Shown: positions 22,281-36,345 of the stretch, in pieces
Position numbering within the stretch: position 1 is the first letter of the stretch
Layout: each line of letters opens with the position of its first letter
DNA from: Cadophora sp. MPI-SDFR-AT-0126
Taxonomy: Eukaryota > Ascomycota > Leotiomycetes > Helotiales > Ploettnerulaceae
Direction of reading: 5' to 3'
Length of the DNA: 64,000 bases
Assembly: GCA_020747065.1 (NCBI GenBank)
Contig: JAGMVK010000007.1
Coordinates: forward strand, 1,860,001 to 1,924,000
Notes under the pieces: model-generated
Seen by the model: only the letters and a program-made list of their open reading frames with translations
Databases searched by the model: none
What the model was told of the DNA's origin: nothing
Position numbers and translations under genes: made by a program

Positions 22281-24377
22281 ATTAACACACTCATAAGCAA
22301 ATCCGAAATGAGTTGAGAATTCCGTGGTGAGCCATCCAAACCAATTTTCCTTTCGATGTGTACATACATCTCTTCCACTTGTAGATTCACGTGGTCGTGA
22401 TGTAACAGAGCTTTGGGCGGCAGATTGCACGCGCTTTCACTGCCTTACTCTCCTGCTTATCGCAGAGCCTCTAGAGCGAATGAGTTAGTCCTTGCATCAC
22501 GGAAGACTGGTTATGTGACTTGTTCTTGGCAGGCTCTGAGCTGAATGTCCAGTCAAACAGTAATCTCTGGCACTATCAGTCGAGGGCAGTCTATAGACAA
22601 TTGTTGCTGTGTCGGAAGAATCATCAGAAGAATTTCCGCGAACCGGCAGAGCGCGTCTTCAACATAATGAAAATAGGATGAGAAATTCGTCACAGATAGC
22701 CCTTTGCCTTTGGATCCACGTGTCCTTTGATTTGATCAGAGATCGCATCGTATGGAGACTTGGTTTGTTGACCAGTTATTCGCCAGCAGTGGTGCCCAAC
22801 GAACTGGCTTGGCTCTTCCCAGGCGTTAAGGAGGAAGTCAGCAGAACAAATATGTACTAGTACACGTCCGAGATAGTATCTGGTGTCCACCTTTCAATAT
22901 GTGACGTGTTCGTACCGTTGCTATTGTAACAGTTTTAAATTTTAATCAAAACAATTCCTCGCTATTGACATAGTCTGGCAATGCAAAATATCAGCCTTGT
23001 GCAGTTTCTTACAACAGTCCTCGCTCTTAGTGACGATTCTCATTTATTAAATTTGGGCTCACAACCTTACTAGAAATGTTCCATATGAGTATATCCCATG
23101 GTGAGTACCTTATCTATCTCAGCCCTGCTTGTACCATCGACGTGTATCCTGATCCGTCATCCAGGGTCTTGGAATCGGACGAGGGTGTATGCAATTGAAG
23201 CCAACGCACTGCAGCTCACCGTGCAGGTTTCGGGTAACACAGCGAACTCGCTGGCAATTTTTAAAGTCTCGAACACGAGAACATAGACTGGCTGTGATTG
23301 GTTTTTGCATGCGTGGCGCTGGAAACTGGGCAAATTACAATCGACCACAGGTCCAACCAACAATCATGTTGGATCATAATCCGACTTACCCTTCGAGTTT
23401 TCCATCCAGACTGGGCAAATTGAAGTTGAGTGCCTTAGTCTTGACTGGGACACGATGGCTCCTTGAAATGCTCTATGCAGCACAACAAAGTACAATGCTG
23501 TGTAGGTGAGCAAGTGCGCTTGATAGGTATTTTGATCAGCATGTTGGGAAAGTTTCAAGAGCTCGGCCCATTTGAACACCTAGTTTGTACTACTTTACTC
23601 GAGCTTGGGCGAACTTGATTAATCTTCTGAGAGCAAAAAGATAAAGCTTATAAGGCCCCCATCTAAATCCAGATGCTGGGAGACTTTCTCAGTTTGAGAA
23701 ACTCAGACAGCGTTTATTGTATTATTTCATCGCAGTCGTTTACATTTATCCTATCAGGTACGGTCTTTATGTTCTACAGTTAGTACTGTACTAAATTCAC
23801 TATTAGAGATTACATCAAGTCAGTAGGTCTTTGGAGCTTTGATCCGGCGGCCGAGACATCTTCTCATGCTTTATTTGTTGCTCATCGCGTTCTCTTTTTT
23901 CGAAAAGCAGCAATAGTTCGATGAGTGACGTGTAACCATAGTCTCAGGGCGTTTGACTTGCATACCAGGGCCTGGGGCACATGATCTTTGAAGTGGTCGT
24001 GCTAGTCATGCACATCACTCAGAAAGGCTCTAAACTCAAAATATTTTGCTTTAGATGATAGGAGTGCGGTTGAAGGTTTGTGCCACGTGGACGAATTGCC
24101 CTCACTTGATAACAACTTCATACCATACCAACATGATATGACCACACCACTTTTTGGGCCCTCTGGAATAATCATAGCAGGCACAAACCAAAATAACCTC
24201 TCTAGGTGAGTTGGGCCATCCGTGTCTGCCTTGGGTGGCTATCAGTCTGTTTTCTTCTGCGTTTGAAAGTATATATGAAGTCATGTTCTCTGTCAAGCAA
24301 TTTTACTTGGAAAATTTTGCTCCCGGTGCACTTTCGTGACATAGCCTACAGTCTACTGCTTCTGAAACGCATACTAT

Positions 24378-26144
24378 ATGGCGGATCCATTCAGTATATT
24401 CGTCGGAGCTGTGGGCCTTGCCGGTCTTGGAGGCAAGGCTGTTGAAGCCGTGCATGAGTTTTATGGAGACTACAGTCGCGCAATCACTCGGATCAGTCAC
24501 GCCAAGGCTCAGAAAGAGTTACTTCTGTCTTATCTGCATCACATTCCTGTCTCACAGGCTGATGAAACACTCGACACCCTACGGTCGTCCTTTCAAGCAA
24601 TCGCCGAGAGCTTTCCAGAAGGCCTCGACTGTGAAACTAAGAAAGGCAAGTTCAAATGGGCTACTCGGCAGAAAGCAAAAGTCTCGGAGACTTTAGGTCA
24701 ACTGAAGGAGGTGGAGATCTCGGCAACGAGACTTTCCACGTTGCAAATTCTGTGAGTAGGCCAATGACGTTGCGACTGTGGTTGAGAAGTGTGGCGCTAA
24801 GTCAAGAAGAGAGGGGACAGAAAGTATTCGAAAGATTCTGTTAGAGCTATCAGCGCGGCAGCGAGACACGGCAATAGAGGAAAACAGACGTCAGGTTGCC
24901 CTTTCCGGGAAACGTGGTCAATTATATTCGAACAATCCATCACATCCGCAGGAAGCAAAAATTTACAGAGGTGACTGCTGGGGAATCAGTATATGTTTAA
25001 TCTCATCATCCATGAATGAGACTAAACGGTACGCCCTCATCATCCGAGTAAAGTCCTTTTACTCGAGTATCTTGCACAGCAGGATCACGATGAATTGGCC
25101 ATCGTGGCTTGACTTATCCGTCTCCCCCACAACGAAGATACAAAGACTTATTCACGACGACGATCCTATCCTTGAAGCCTGTCGAAATGACGATTCGGCA
25201 GAGTTGGGAAGGTTGTTTATGGCGGGGAAGGCTCATCCTAATGACACGACTACTGACAACCTGACGCTGTTATATGTGAGTAAGCCTCGGCTTTGAGTTT
25301 TTTAATACCTACCAATAGGTACCAATAGGTTGCTATCACGAAAGGAAACGAGAATGCAACTCAAGTACTTCTTGACAACGGCGCGGATCCAAACCTGACA
25401 TACGGAAGCTGGGACACGTAAGCAAGCATCACCCACCTGATATTGTCCATTTTTCAGCTTACTTTCTTACAAATATACAGGAGCCCACTATGTACCGCTT
25501 TCTTCTGTGGACATATCGAGATTGTAAGACTTCTCCTCTCCGCAGGCGCCGAACTCGACTATGTCAACAGACGTACATGGACCTGTCTTCGTTACCTCTA
25601 CGACCCCGACCGTTGTAACCTCTACACCGTAGAACTCCTTGAGCTCTGCCACCGAGAGAAATTTGACGGTTGGGACTGCCCAGACACCTCAGGATGGACA
25701 TTGGCTCATCGTGCTGCAGCCTTCGGGCACGAGCGCGACATCAGGAAACTGCAGAATCTGAAGGTGTGCTTCACGACTTCGACGCTAGCATTACACTGGC
25801 TACCCATTTTCTGCGCCGTGAGGTATGCAAACGAATCTACATTCAATTTTCTGGCTGCTATGATTCCCCCATCGGACTTGTCGAAGCTAAGAGATGTTCG
25901 AGGATGGACTTTACTGCACTTGGCCGCAATGACTGGAAGCGAGGCTATTCTCGCTAGGCTCTTCCGTTGTCAGTGTGATCCATACACTGTCTCAGACAAA
26001 TCTGAAATGTCAGTGCCAGGTGGACTTGAGTTTCGGGAGCTGACACCTGGTGATATCGCGAAAGCCTGTGGTCATGAAGAACTATATAACGGACTTTTGA
26101 CTCACGGTGGATGGAAGACCGAGCATGCTAAAGACCCAACATGA
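24378..26144 (+). CDS. HeLo-like N-terminal domain plus ankyrin-repeat protein
   Basis: Four exons fit: 24378-24751, about 24807-25275, 25329-25417 and 25481-26144, giving about 531 aa. The second exon may begin at 24807 or 24810. The first 125 residues (MADPFSIFVGAVGLAGLGGK, then an ISHAKAQKELLLSYLHHI helix and a KWATRQKAKVSETLGQLKEVEISAT stretch near the end) look like the helical fungal N-terminal domain that fronts many STAND/NLR-type and ankyrin proteins (Helo_like_N). A poorly conserved linker follows. The C-terminal half has ankyrin units, for example ATQVLLDNGADPNLTYGSW, IEIVRLLLSAGAELDYVNRR and GWTLLHLAAMTGSEAILARL. No NACHT or NB-ARC nucleotide-binding domain lies between. Such proteins are suspected players in fungal self/non-self recognition; the exact role here is unknown. 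The linker around 24900-25100 may hide another intron. Confidence 0.75.
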
Positions 26145-26713
26145 GTAAATCGAAACGTTTAGCCGTCGGCTGCTTAGCTTGTTCCTTGCATGGGCCACCG
26201 AGCTCATGCCGAGCTTGGCACAAGGAGCGATACAAGAACATCTCCTTCGATGAAGATTCGAGCCCAGCAGTAGACAGTGACTACCATATGACATGGAGAA
26301 TAGTGGAAGTTAACAGAATCGGATGAGAGATCTGGTATGTTGGAAAACTGGAATTGAAGTGAGTCTTGCAAATCCTCAGCATCAGAAACCGTAGACATAC
26401 TAGTATCAGGTCTCACATCCGAGGATAGAAGTATGGTAATATGACGAAGGATGGAACTTCTGCTGACTGAGAAATTTCGAGAATTGATAGTGATAGTGTT
26501 GAATAGCACTAATAGAACCAGCTTACACTGACAAGAATCCCTTCTGTACACCAACTTGGGAGGTTTCGGAGTCAAGATAAGTAGACAGTGAACTTTCTAT
26601 GTAATCAAGACCGAGATCTCGGACTTCGAAAGTCAGAGAGCGTAACAAAGAGTGGAATGAAGAGCTTACCGACGAAATCGAGTTGCATCGCATTTAAAGG
26701 TTGGCTTAGAAGA
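26145..26713. other. Convergent intergenic region
   Basis: This is the shared 3' side of the ankyrin gene and the minus-strand HsbA-like gene. I see no gene or notable repeat. Confidence 0.5.
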
Positions 26714-27379
26714 CTAAAATACACCTAACCCAACCCGAATAAACCCACCATGCTGGTTAACAACAGTTCCTGAGAACGCCGCGAGAGCGTTTTCAAATAT
26801 CTCTTTAATAGATCCTCGCATTCCCTTCTCTACTTCGTCAGCCACTACCTTCTCTCCAAGCGCCACAACGAGCTCATCCGTGCTTGGCTGCAAAGTCTTC
26901 AACTGATCAGAGACAAGGGTAGTATACCCCGCTGAAGCGATGACTGGTGCCTATTCAAACATCAGTCTCGTTTTCCTTCATAAAGGTAAAGCCGTTCCTA
27001 CCTTCTCACTCAAAGCCCCCAGTAAGGCCCTAATATCGACCACCAACTCCCCCGCTGCGCTCACCACGCTCTCGCTCTCATCCCCCTCGAACGCCTTCTC
27101 AGCACGCACATCCGCCGTCGCAACTGCTAAGGCACTTTTTAATTCTTTCACTACCGAGGCTAAGCCTAGTGTTTGTGTCAGGCTACCCGTGTATGATGTT
27201 GCTGTTGTAGTGAGTGAGTTGACGAGGCTGGACAGGGAGGATATGTCTGTGAGGACGGTGGTGATATCGCGTCTCGGCAGTCGGGAATGCGCGTGTGATG
27301 TGAAGGGAGGGTGAGTGGTGCAACTGATTATTGTTGTCAAAAGGAGGGAGAGAAGGGAGAGTGAGTGGGCAATGTGCAT
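26714..27379 (-). CDS. HsbA-like hydrophobic surface-binding / cell-wall protein
   Basis: Two exons on the minus strand, 27379-27002 and 26950-26714, are joined over a 51-base phase-0 intron and give 204 aa. The ATG at 27379 is chosen because it opens a typical signal peptide (MHIAHSLSLLSLLLTTIISC). The mature part is almost all helical, Ala/Ser/Thr/Val-rich and lacks disulfides. It has the pattern of the fungal hydrophobic surface-binding protein A family, also called cell-wall galactomannoprotein Mp1-like: an ITTVLTDISSLSSLVNSL first helix, long amphipathic helices, and a GEKVVADEVEKGMRGSIKEI segment. In Aspergillus, HsbA adsorbs to hydrophobic surfaces and recruits hydrolases. The family assignment is good; whether this copy does the same is inferred. 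Confidence 0.82.
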
Positions 27380-28459
27380 CGTTGTACGGGGTGGCGAAGC
27401 TGGCGGTAAGAAAGTAAACAATGCGATTGACTCTGTGGAGAGGGGAGAGGATGGCCTAAAAGCACCAAAAATTTTTTGTGCAGGAAATGGAACATGATAC
27501 AGATTTTGGAATTGAAATTCGTGTCCAGAAACCAGATTTGATCCCTGCAAAACGTCACAATATCGGAATCGTCATGATGCTACACTTGCGCTCGCTAAAG
27601 CATTTAAGCGAGACGGATTCAGGGGCAATTTGCTGGGAACACAAGTTTTCGAGCGGCAGCGATCGGGAAGCAGATCCAGGGGCATCAATCAAAAGCGGCA
27701 ACATCCCGACTGGATCTTCTGGATGAAGGAATGCTTAATCGCTAAAGCTAATAAATGGGAAGCACTGAATTGTTGAATTGCGAGAGAGAAGTTTGGTAGT
27801 TGTGGAACACCATCCTTAACACAGGTTGTATTATTTGGCACTTGCAGATCCTCATCCATGGGATTGCTGACTCTGAGCCACGAGTGAGGCTCTCCTGTCG
27901 CCGGATATGGGGTTGGAGGAGATCACTCTACAAATTCGAGCTTCTCTCGTGCACAATCCTCCGCTCCCGCGATACAAGCTCGGTGTAGAAACTGCGTCGC
28001 ACCTGCCTCCTAGATCTAACGATCTCATGACACCTTTGTAATGATGAAGGAACATTGGCAACCACATGTGGAATTGGAGTTCATGCTCGCAACTGCAATC
28101 AGCTCAAGATCAGGAAAGAGCGAAGGAGGGGAGTGCCGAAATGCGAACTAGCGTTAGTATAACCGCCCCCCTCAGAATCAGGATCTCGCCTCAAATCCTG
28201 TTTCTTTGCTTACAACCATCGGGATTTCTGCTTCTACTTCATACCGAGAACACTCCGCGACAGATTCAACACCGCAAGAACATCAAGAACTGAAAGCGGA
28301 GGTTGGATTCTCATTCAGAGATCTAGAAAGGGCTGTCCATTCATTTATGCATCCAGCCGGTACCCTTTTATGGCCGTGTAGACTCCCATCTGTGAATTTT
28401 CAAGAAATCATCAAATCAACTCTTGTTCCTAACATCCCCGTAAATGTTGTTCAATGCTT
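27380..28459. other. Intergenic region between HsbA-like gene and MetAP2
   Basis: The left part is the promoter side of the HsbA-like gene (transcribed leftwards); the right end is the 3' side of the aminopeptidase gene. I see no further gene. Confidence 0.5.
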
Positions 28460-30017
<1,558 letters not shown>

Positions 30018-30449
30018 GATGTCTTGCAGAGCCAAGCCCTGTAGTGTTTCCCTGTATGAATGCTGATATCTCCAAGCGATTATGCTGTAATTTTCGCAAT
30101 CCCCCTAATATTCAGAAGATTTTGACAGTAGAATTGTGCCACCAAGTGAAGTTGAAGTCTCGAAATTCAGTAGCGGGGTTCGGGGTATCAAACGCCTGCG
30201 GGACACAAAAGGCAGTATTTAGCGGAATGATCAACAATGCCTTTCACAAATTTTGAAGGGTGGCGCTAGCGATCCTAGGGCCCGCCGATTAGCTCTTTCA
30301 AGCCTAGGAGAAATCTGAATATCATGCCGTCACTGTCTCGTTTCGTCCAGCTTCTAAATCAGATCAAGCAGTCCGACTTCCTCTCCTTTCTTTTTTGCAC
30401 AATACAGATGCCCCCACGTTTGGCAGCAAAGGCTCATTCGTGATGAGGA
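30018..30449. promoter_or_regulatory. Divergent promoter region, MetAP2 and J-domain gene
   Basis: These 432 bases separate the start codons of the minus-strand MetAP2 gene and the plus-strand J-domain gene, so they must hold both promoters. No clear TATA box is seen; a C/T-rich leader (about 30350-30410) precedes the J-domain gene. Confidence 0.5.
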
Positions 30450-31374
30450 ATGCCACTCCGCTCGTTTCTCTTTCCTCGCGCCCCGCGCTTCGTACCACTT
30501 TCACGACGATCCTTCCATTCGAGTGCTGCGACGAGGAGCGGTAGTCCTCCGCAGAATCACTATGAGACTTTACAGGTATCGCCGGAAGCTACGCCGGCTG
30601 AGGTGAAGAAGTACGTTTATTCAATCTACTAATCTGTTGTATCTTATTCCCTTTCAATTTTGATTTCGACTCCAATTGCATCCGGCGAACTTCCGCATTC
30701 GGAATCAATACCAAAGCTAGTCAACTTACACAAACAACCACAGATCCTTCTACGCCCTCTCCAAAACCCACCACCCCGACCGTAATCCCAACGATCCTGA
30801 AGCCTCCTCCCGCTTCGTCGCCATCTCCAACGCCTACGCCACGCTCGGCACCCCCGCGAAACGACAAGAATATGACCGGTCTCTCAACCTTCACTCCAGC
30901 TCCCAGCGCAACGCCCACCGACCCCACGGCTCCTACCACTCATCCGGTCCAGCAGGTGGCCGTCCCGCCAGCGGTCTAAGCAGACGACGCACGCAATTCC
31001 ACGGCCCGCCACCCAGTTTCTACCGCTCAGGAGGATGGGGAACACAAAGCGCGAAGCGCAAGGCAGCGCAGGACTCACATGCGGAGTCGCCTGCTAGCGC
31101 GGCGGGTATGGGACCGGGGCAGAAACCGTGGGGACACGATGAGACGCATGATGTGCCGCATTTTGATCGCGAGGGCCATTACAGGACGCAGGAGAATCAT
31201 AGTCGGAGGTGGCAGAGGAGGAGGGGAATGGAGGATAGACAAGTTCCTGCGGGGGAGGCGCCGAGGAGTATGTTGGCGAACTTTCTGTTCGTTGGGGGTA
31301 TTATCAGTCTGGGGGTTTTAGTGCCTAGTTTGGTCTTTGAGAAGATGACCAGGAGAGGCAAGAATGAGAAATGA
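30450..31374 (+). CDS. J-domain (DnaJ-like) protein, probably mitochondrial
   Basis: Two exons, 30450-30610 and 30744-31374, give 263 aa. The first 30 residues are Arg/Ser-rich without acidic residues (MPLRSFLFPRAPRFVPLSRR), as in a mitochondrial presequence. A J domain follows from about residue 36, with the diagnostic HPD at 64-66 (THHPDRNPND) and the later ISNAYATLGTPAKRQEYDRS. The intron interrupts the J domain just before SFYALSKTHHPD. There is no Gly/Phe region or zinc-finger domain, so this is a class III type. The C-terminal part is basic and ends with one hydrophobic segment (ANFLFVGGIISLGVLVPSLV), a likely membrane anchor. Such proteins stimulate an Hsp70 partner; the client is unknown. 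The start at 30450 was preferred because it gives the presequence. Confidence 0.87.
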
Positions 31375-31595
31375 AGGTCGGGGCAGCAGAAATGAACACT
31401 ACTTGAGAATTTGCAACAAAGAGATGATATCACATAGAAGGCATAGAAGTGGCTGGATATCTCTGGTCTTTTTATACACGTACAAGCCGTCCGTCTCTGC
31501 GCAAATTATGCTATGCAAACTCCGCTGAAACAACCATCTTATCTCCGTCTATCGTACTGTATGGCTCAATCCCTAAACTATCTCTCATGCATAAT

Positions 31596-32750
31596 CTATG
31601 CGTCGAAGACGAAGGAGGTACCGATCTTGTGGGTGGCTTGGTCGAGCTTTTGGGTATCAAAGGAGGCTCCGAGACCAAGGGTGACACCAGGGCGGAGGAG
31701 GACGTTGTAGGCGACAGCGGCAATACCACGGTCGTTGATCTTGACCTAGAATTATATATTAGCAGTGTCCAATTCCTTGACTATTTGGGTTATATTACCT
31801 TTGCGAATGAGACAGGGTCCAATCGGTACTTGCTGGCAACCTCAAGACCGACTTGGTTTCCGCTCTTGGAGTCCCAGGTAGCCTTAGCACCAGCCTCAAC
31901 TTGGGAGTTGACCTTGTGGTAGTAGGCAGCCGAGAAGACGCTCAAGTTGTTGGCAGCAGTGACGGAAGCGGTGTATTGAGGAGCAACGTATCCGACAGCA
32001 GCAGAGTAGCTGGTGATAGCAGCCTTCTGGACATCATAACCGGCGGAAGCACCAGCCAAGAAGCCATCTTGACCGATCACAGCATCAACATTGGCGGTTG
32101 GGCCCTTGAGGAGGTCGAAAAAGGCACGGCCGTGGAAATTGGCTTGCTTGAAGTGCAAGTTGAACTTCGCGCCCTTGTTCTGGGTGGCAGGGAGGAAAGA
32201 ACCTAATACCTCTGCCTTGAGACCCTTGGCGATTACGTCGTTGAGCTCGATCTTGGTGTCGAGAGCATTGACAGTGTTCCATGTCTGGGTGAGCGTTAAG
32301 CCTGCGCGACGATAGAAAAACATTAGCGTTTGTCCTGCCGGACACATGTCTACCAAAAAGCCGATGGGGTTGAATCGGTGGGGGTAATTGGAATAGAGTG
32401 TAAATCGCTTGAAAGATATACCGGATGGCTTGTCTGCGTACTTGGCCTCAAGCTATAGTTCCAGTCAGTATGTTTGTCCATCCTGCTCTTCAAGGGGCCT
32501 ATCGTACGAGCCCGCTGTTTGATCCCTCGTGTGTTGACTTTCCAGTCACTTTGAAGCCGACGTTGGATGGAGTGGAGCTCTTCAACTCAAAGGTAGTGGA
32601 GTTGAGGTGGTAGAAGTCCTTGGAGAGCAACTACAGATGTTCAGTTACGATTGCGATAAATAGATGCAAGCTGAAGCTTTCCAAAGCTCCACAGAATCCA
32701 CTTACGTCGTTTGACGACTTGGCAATATCGGAGAAAGCTGGGACAGACAT
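31596..32750 (-). CDS. Mitochondrial outer-membrane porin (VDAC)
   Basis: Five exons on the minus strand (32750-32706, 32630-32508, 32452-32422, 32301-31799, 31745-31596) give exactly 283 aa, the canonical VDAC length. It starts MSVPAFSDIAKSSNDLLSKD, followed by LEAKYADKPSGLTLTQTWNT, the GLKAEVLGSFLPA strand and the C-terminal VTLGLGASFDTQKLDQATHK. Beta-strand periodicity is clear throughout and the N-terminal helix is present. One exon has only 31 bases, which is why the protein is easily misread without splicing. The product forms the voltage-gated channel for ATP, ADP and metabolites in the outer membrane. The tail-to-tail neighbour J-domain gene ends 221 bases away. Confidence 0.95.
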
Positions 32751-33268
32751 TGTGATGGTAGCGGGAGAGATCGATGGATGGGGAGAAATGCGATTGATGT
32801 TGGAGGAATGAAGTTGTAGATGTTGTCGGTTGGGAGAAGAACTTTGAAGTTGTTGACCGACGGAAATTATGCGCAAACGGTTCCACCCGGCGATGAGACA
32901 AAACGTGGGGTGCTGATTGGCCCGAACTTTCAGTGGACCGACGATGGGAGCAGCACCTGACAGAAAGGGGGCTTGGAAGGCACGATTTCTCAAAATGCAA
33001 AGGACGACTTGCCATGGATCATCAATTGGAACATTCATGCGTTCATCACGTTGGCAGCAAGATTCTATTCTCCATGCCGCTACTCTATTTACTACAAACA
33101 ACTCGCATCGATGTACCTGGGTTCATGCAATTACAACGCCATCCATCCGGGTTGAAAGAAGGAACCCAAGATTGATGCCAGAGGTACCTGGAACTCCCAA
33201 AATGATCAACGACGTAAAGAAATTGACAGAGACCACCAGGTTCAAGATCTAGGTCTAGCAGGACGTGC
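32751..33268. other. Intergenic region between VDAC promoter and asparagine synthetase 3' end
   Basis: Upstream region of the VDAC gene. No gene is supported and no clear TATA box is seen; overlapping plus-strand frames here do not resemble proteins. Confidence 0.5.
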
Positions 33269-35301
33269 TTATTTCGTTGTCTCGTACTTTTGGTTGTGGA
33301 TTGCAATTGCTCTGTTTTCTCGTTAGCATGCATCAATGTTCGAGAATCATCATGCTAGTCGCTTACCTGCCACTGGGATCAGTCTGATCAGACCAGGTGG
33401 GAGTCCATCGCATGACAGTATCTGCGCAGTATGGTGGGAAGTGTTCGTCGAACATCATTCGGTACCAGTAACTATTCCTTGTCAGTCGATATTGAAACAA
33501 CTACGGCAGATGCTCGGTACGTACGCTTCCTTAGTATCTGGGATATCACTGCCCCATTCGGGCTTTGGGTTCTTCATCATCTCATCGGTAATGGTAGCCT
33601 CGGCGGTATCCTTCAGAGCATCAATCCATCCGTAGCCAACACCATCACTGAACTGCTCCTTTTGTCTCCACAGAATGTTTTCTGGCAGATATGGTTGAGC
33701 TCCGGGCTCATCAGAAGTATCGAAAGCCTTGCGAATGATGTATTTCTCGATTCTATCCTTGGTGATCAACTTCTCCTCGGGGTCGATGTTCATTGCAACT
33801 TCCAAAAACTATCTCATGTCAGTGGACAACCATTGGAAAGATGCGATTATATTCTTACCTCCTTATCCAAGAAGGGAACACGAGCCTCAAGACCCCAAGC
33901 CATAGTTGACTTGTTAGCTCTCAGACAATCAGACAAGTGCAAGTTCTTAACTCTGCGAACGCATTCCTGGTGGAAAGCGCTCTTGTCAGGTGCAGCGTGG
34001 AAGTACAAGTATCCGCCAAAGATCTCATCACTTCCCTCACCACTCATCACCATCTTCACACCCATTGCCTTGATCTTTCTCGAGAGCAAGAACATAGGGG
34101 TAGAGGCACGGATCGTCGTCACATCAAATGTCTCCAAGTGATAGATAACATCCGTCAGGGCGTTCAAACCCTCCTCAATGGTGAAAGTCATGTCGTGGTG
34201 CTTGGTTCCGAGGAACTTCGCTACTTCCTTTGCGGCCTTGGTATCTGGGGCGTTGGGGAGACCAATCGAGAAAGAGTTGAGTTGTGGCAGGTATGTGACG
34301 GTCGACAGCTTGTCATCGTCGTCAATACCAACCAGTCCCTCTCCCTTATCTTCATCACCCACCGTCTCGCCGTTTCCGTTGGCAGTCTCCATCTGTTTCA
34401 AAGCAATAGCCTTCAAGCGCAGAGTTTCCCGCTGCGCAATAGAAGCAACCAAACTTGAGTCAAGACCTCCAGACAACAAAACACCATAAGGAACCTCAGC
34501 CATCAAGCGCTTTCGGACAGCCTTTTCAAATGTCTCGCGAAGCAGCTTCAAGTCCAGGGGTGTAGAAGGAACTTTGGCACCATCCCACCATGAAGGCTGG
34601 AAATACCTGGTCGTCGTGTCGGTTTTTGAGTCATAGATGTGTCCAGGAGGGAAAGAGATAATTTTGTCGCATACGGTATGCAGACACTTCAGCTCGGATG
34701 CGAAGAAGACTGCACCTGGCATCTTGCTCGACCATCCCTGATACAGACTTGTAACTCCAATAGGGTCGCGGGCAGCGATTGTTCGGTCTTGGGACTTGTC
34801 GTAGAGGACGAAGGAGAACATGCCGTCTAGGTGCTTCGGCGCATCGAGATCAAATTCCATATACTAGGATATATCAGCACGTACCCTTACATCTACCAAT
34901 ACGTATCCTCTCTTACCAATGGTATTATGACCTCGCAATCGGAGTGAGTCTTGAAGTGGTATGGGGTCGTCAAGCTTTTCCGAATGACTCTGTGATTGTA
35001 AATTTCGCCGTTGACTGCGAGGGCAATGGTCTCGTCCTTGTTGGTAAGAGGCTGAGCTCCACTGTCAACACCGACAACACTTAGACGCTCGTGAGCAAGG
35101 ACTAGAAAGTATCAATCAGTCAAGAGCCCTGTGACCGCCAAAGTGGACTCTCAATTTTCGAATTAACTTACTGGTGTTGTTAGCCACGAAACTGCCAGAC
35201 CAATCTGGACCACGATGACGGCATTGCTTCACCATCTTCAATGCCGTCGGCTTGAATGCCTTCGCATCGGGCACATGGTGACAGCCCACGATTCCACACA
35301 T
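33269..35301 (-). CDS. Asparagine synthetase, glutamine-hydrolysing
   Basis: Six exons on the minus strand (35301-35172, 35101-34917, 34863-33859, 33808-33525, 33471-33367, 33311-33269) give 583 aa, the usual AsnB/Asn1 size. After removal of Met1, Cys2 is the glutaminase nucleophile (MCGIVGC); RHRGPDWSG and [10 protein letters not shown] belong to the same N-terminal amidotransferase domain. The C-terminal synthetase domain has the ATP-pyrophosphatase P-loop SGGLDSS at 236-242, then [18 protein letters not shown] and [15 protein letters not shown]. The end [15 protein letters not shown]...DPSGRAIAIH matches fungal enzymes. It makes asparagine from aspartate, ATP and glutamine in the cytosol. 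An acidic insert ([16 protein letters not shown], after residue 260) sits in a loop where family lengths vary. The splice between exons 4 and 5 uses a consensus GTACGT donor that creates the AYWYR junction. Confidence 0.95.
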
Positions 35302-36345
35302 CTTGGTGGTGTGTTGATGGGGCGGTGGGGGAGGTTGAGGTCACAGTCCAATTCAGCAGCAATTGATTGACTGTTGGTAGAACAAAATTATTGATACTTT
35401 GAATAAGACAAGAATGAGTATGAATATTCCAGAACAATTGACTTGGTGGCAGTGATATAAGTAGTCTGTCCGTGATGCTGGAGGGCAAGCAATGGGATTA
35501 TGACTCCCCCTCGAAATTTATTGATAGTGCTCTATTTCGTTTGGTGGGGTGAAATTTAAGGCCGATGTTCGGCGTCTGATAAGGCAAGGGCAGGGGCAAC
35601 TCTTGCATGGTACGGAATCACAACCCACCAACCCACTGCAGGGCGAATGCGGGCGGGCACATTTCATCCACTCCCGAAGCTCTATTTGCAAACACAATGT
35701 CATCCGTACCACGAATACTCTCACTGGCAAAGGACACAAGGTCAGAGGGGCACTTCAACTCTCGTGAAGGCTTGATTTCTCCGCCTCTCTATTTGCTCCT
35801 TTGCGCCTCAAATGGTGAAGTGGTGGGGGCAGAACAATCCGAAGTTGATGACAGGACGGGAGTTGTAAAGTGCAGTTGACGGGTCATGTTCAAAGCTCCG
35901 TGGGATGGAGGGGAGGGGGGAGGGAGACAGCAGTCGGTCACACAGCCAACACATCAGCACATGGCCTGGTGTTAGCTTCGAAAACGATTTGGCCATTAAT
36001 GACAACAAATGACAACCCGAATCTTCGTAATCCCATATTCATTTTCATAGCTCATCTATCGCATGTCGCAGACCACCTGGAAGGAAAATCCATGCCGTAA
36101 AAGAGACAGTGCCTTGTGGTGTCGCGTGTGCAACTTTGCAATCCGCAGCACTTCCAACAGCAAGCACCCCAATGCCACAAAGTCTTGAGTCTCAAAGTCA
36201 GACCCCTCGCAAATACCGTCCAACGCCATGCTCACAATCCCGCCCCCGTTCCGTCGTTCACACCTGAATGGACTCATTCCGGTTCCACCAATAAACAGAC
36301 CAAGCCACTTGCCCCACGAGATGTTCATTTCCGCTGTTTGTCTCT
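35302..36345. other. Intergenic region upstream of asparagine synthetase
   Basis: This is the promoter side of the minus-strand asparagine synthetase gene, reaching to the end of the Ubc9 gene. A TATA-like stretch (minus strand TTATATCA at about 35453-35460) lies some 155 bases upstream of the start. No gene is supported; several short frames on both strands are random-looking. Confidence 0.45.

Larger units (their letters stand above)
18094..24377. other. Gene-poor 6.3 kb stretch
   Basis: I see no supported gene in this long interval. Frames are short on both strands and none resembles a known protein or a transposase domain. Visible structure: a TGGCTTGA minisatellite (18764-18806); an AT-rich segment (20430-20520) followed by a purine-rich GAAGGACGA tract (20560-20620); a small hairpin (20842-20888); and four copies of AGGCACCT in alternating orientation (22163-22280). 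It separates the sparse accessory-type genes from the compact housekeeping block. It could contain old, strongly decayed elements, but nothing proves it. Confidence 0.5.
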
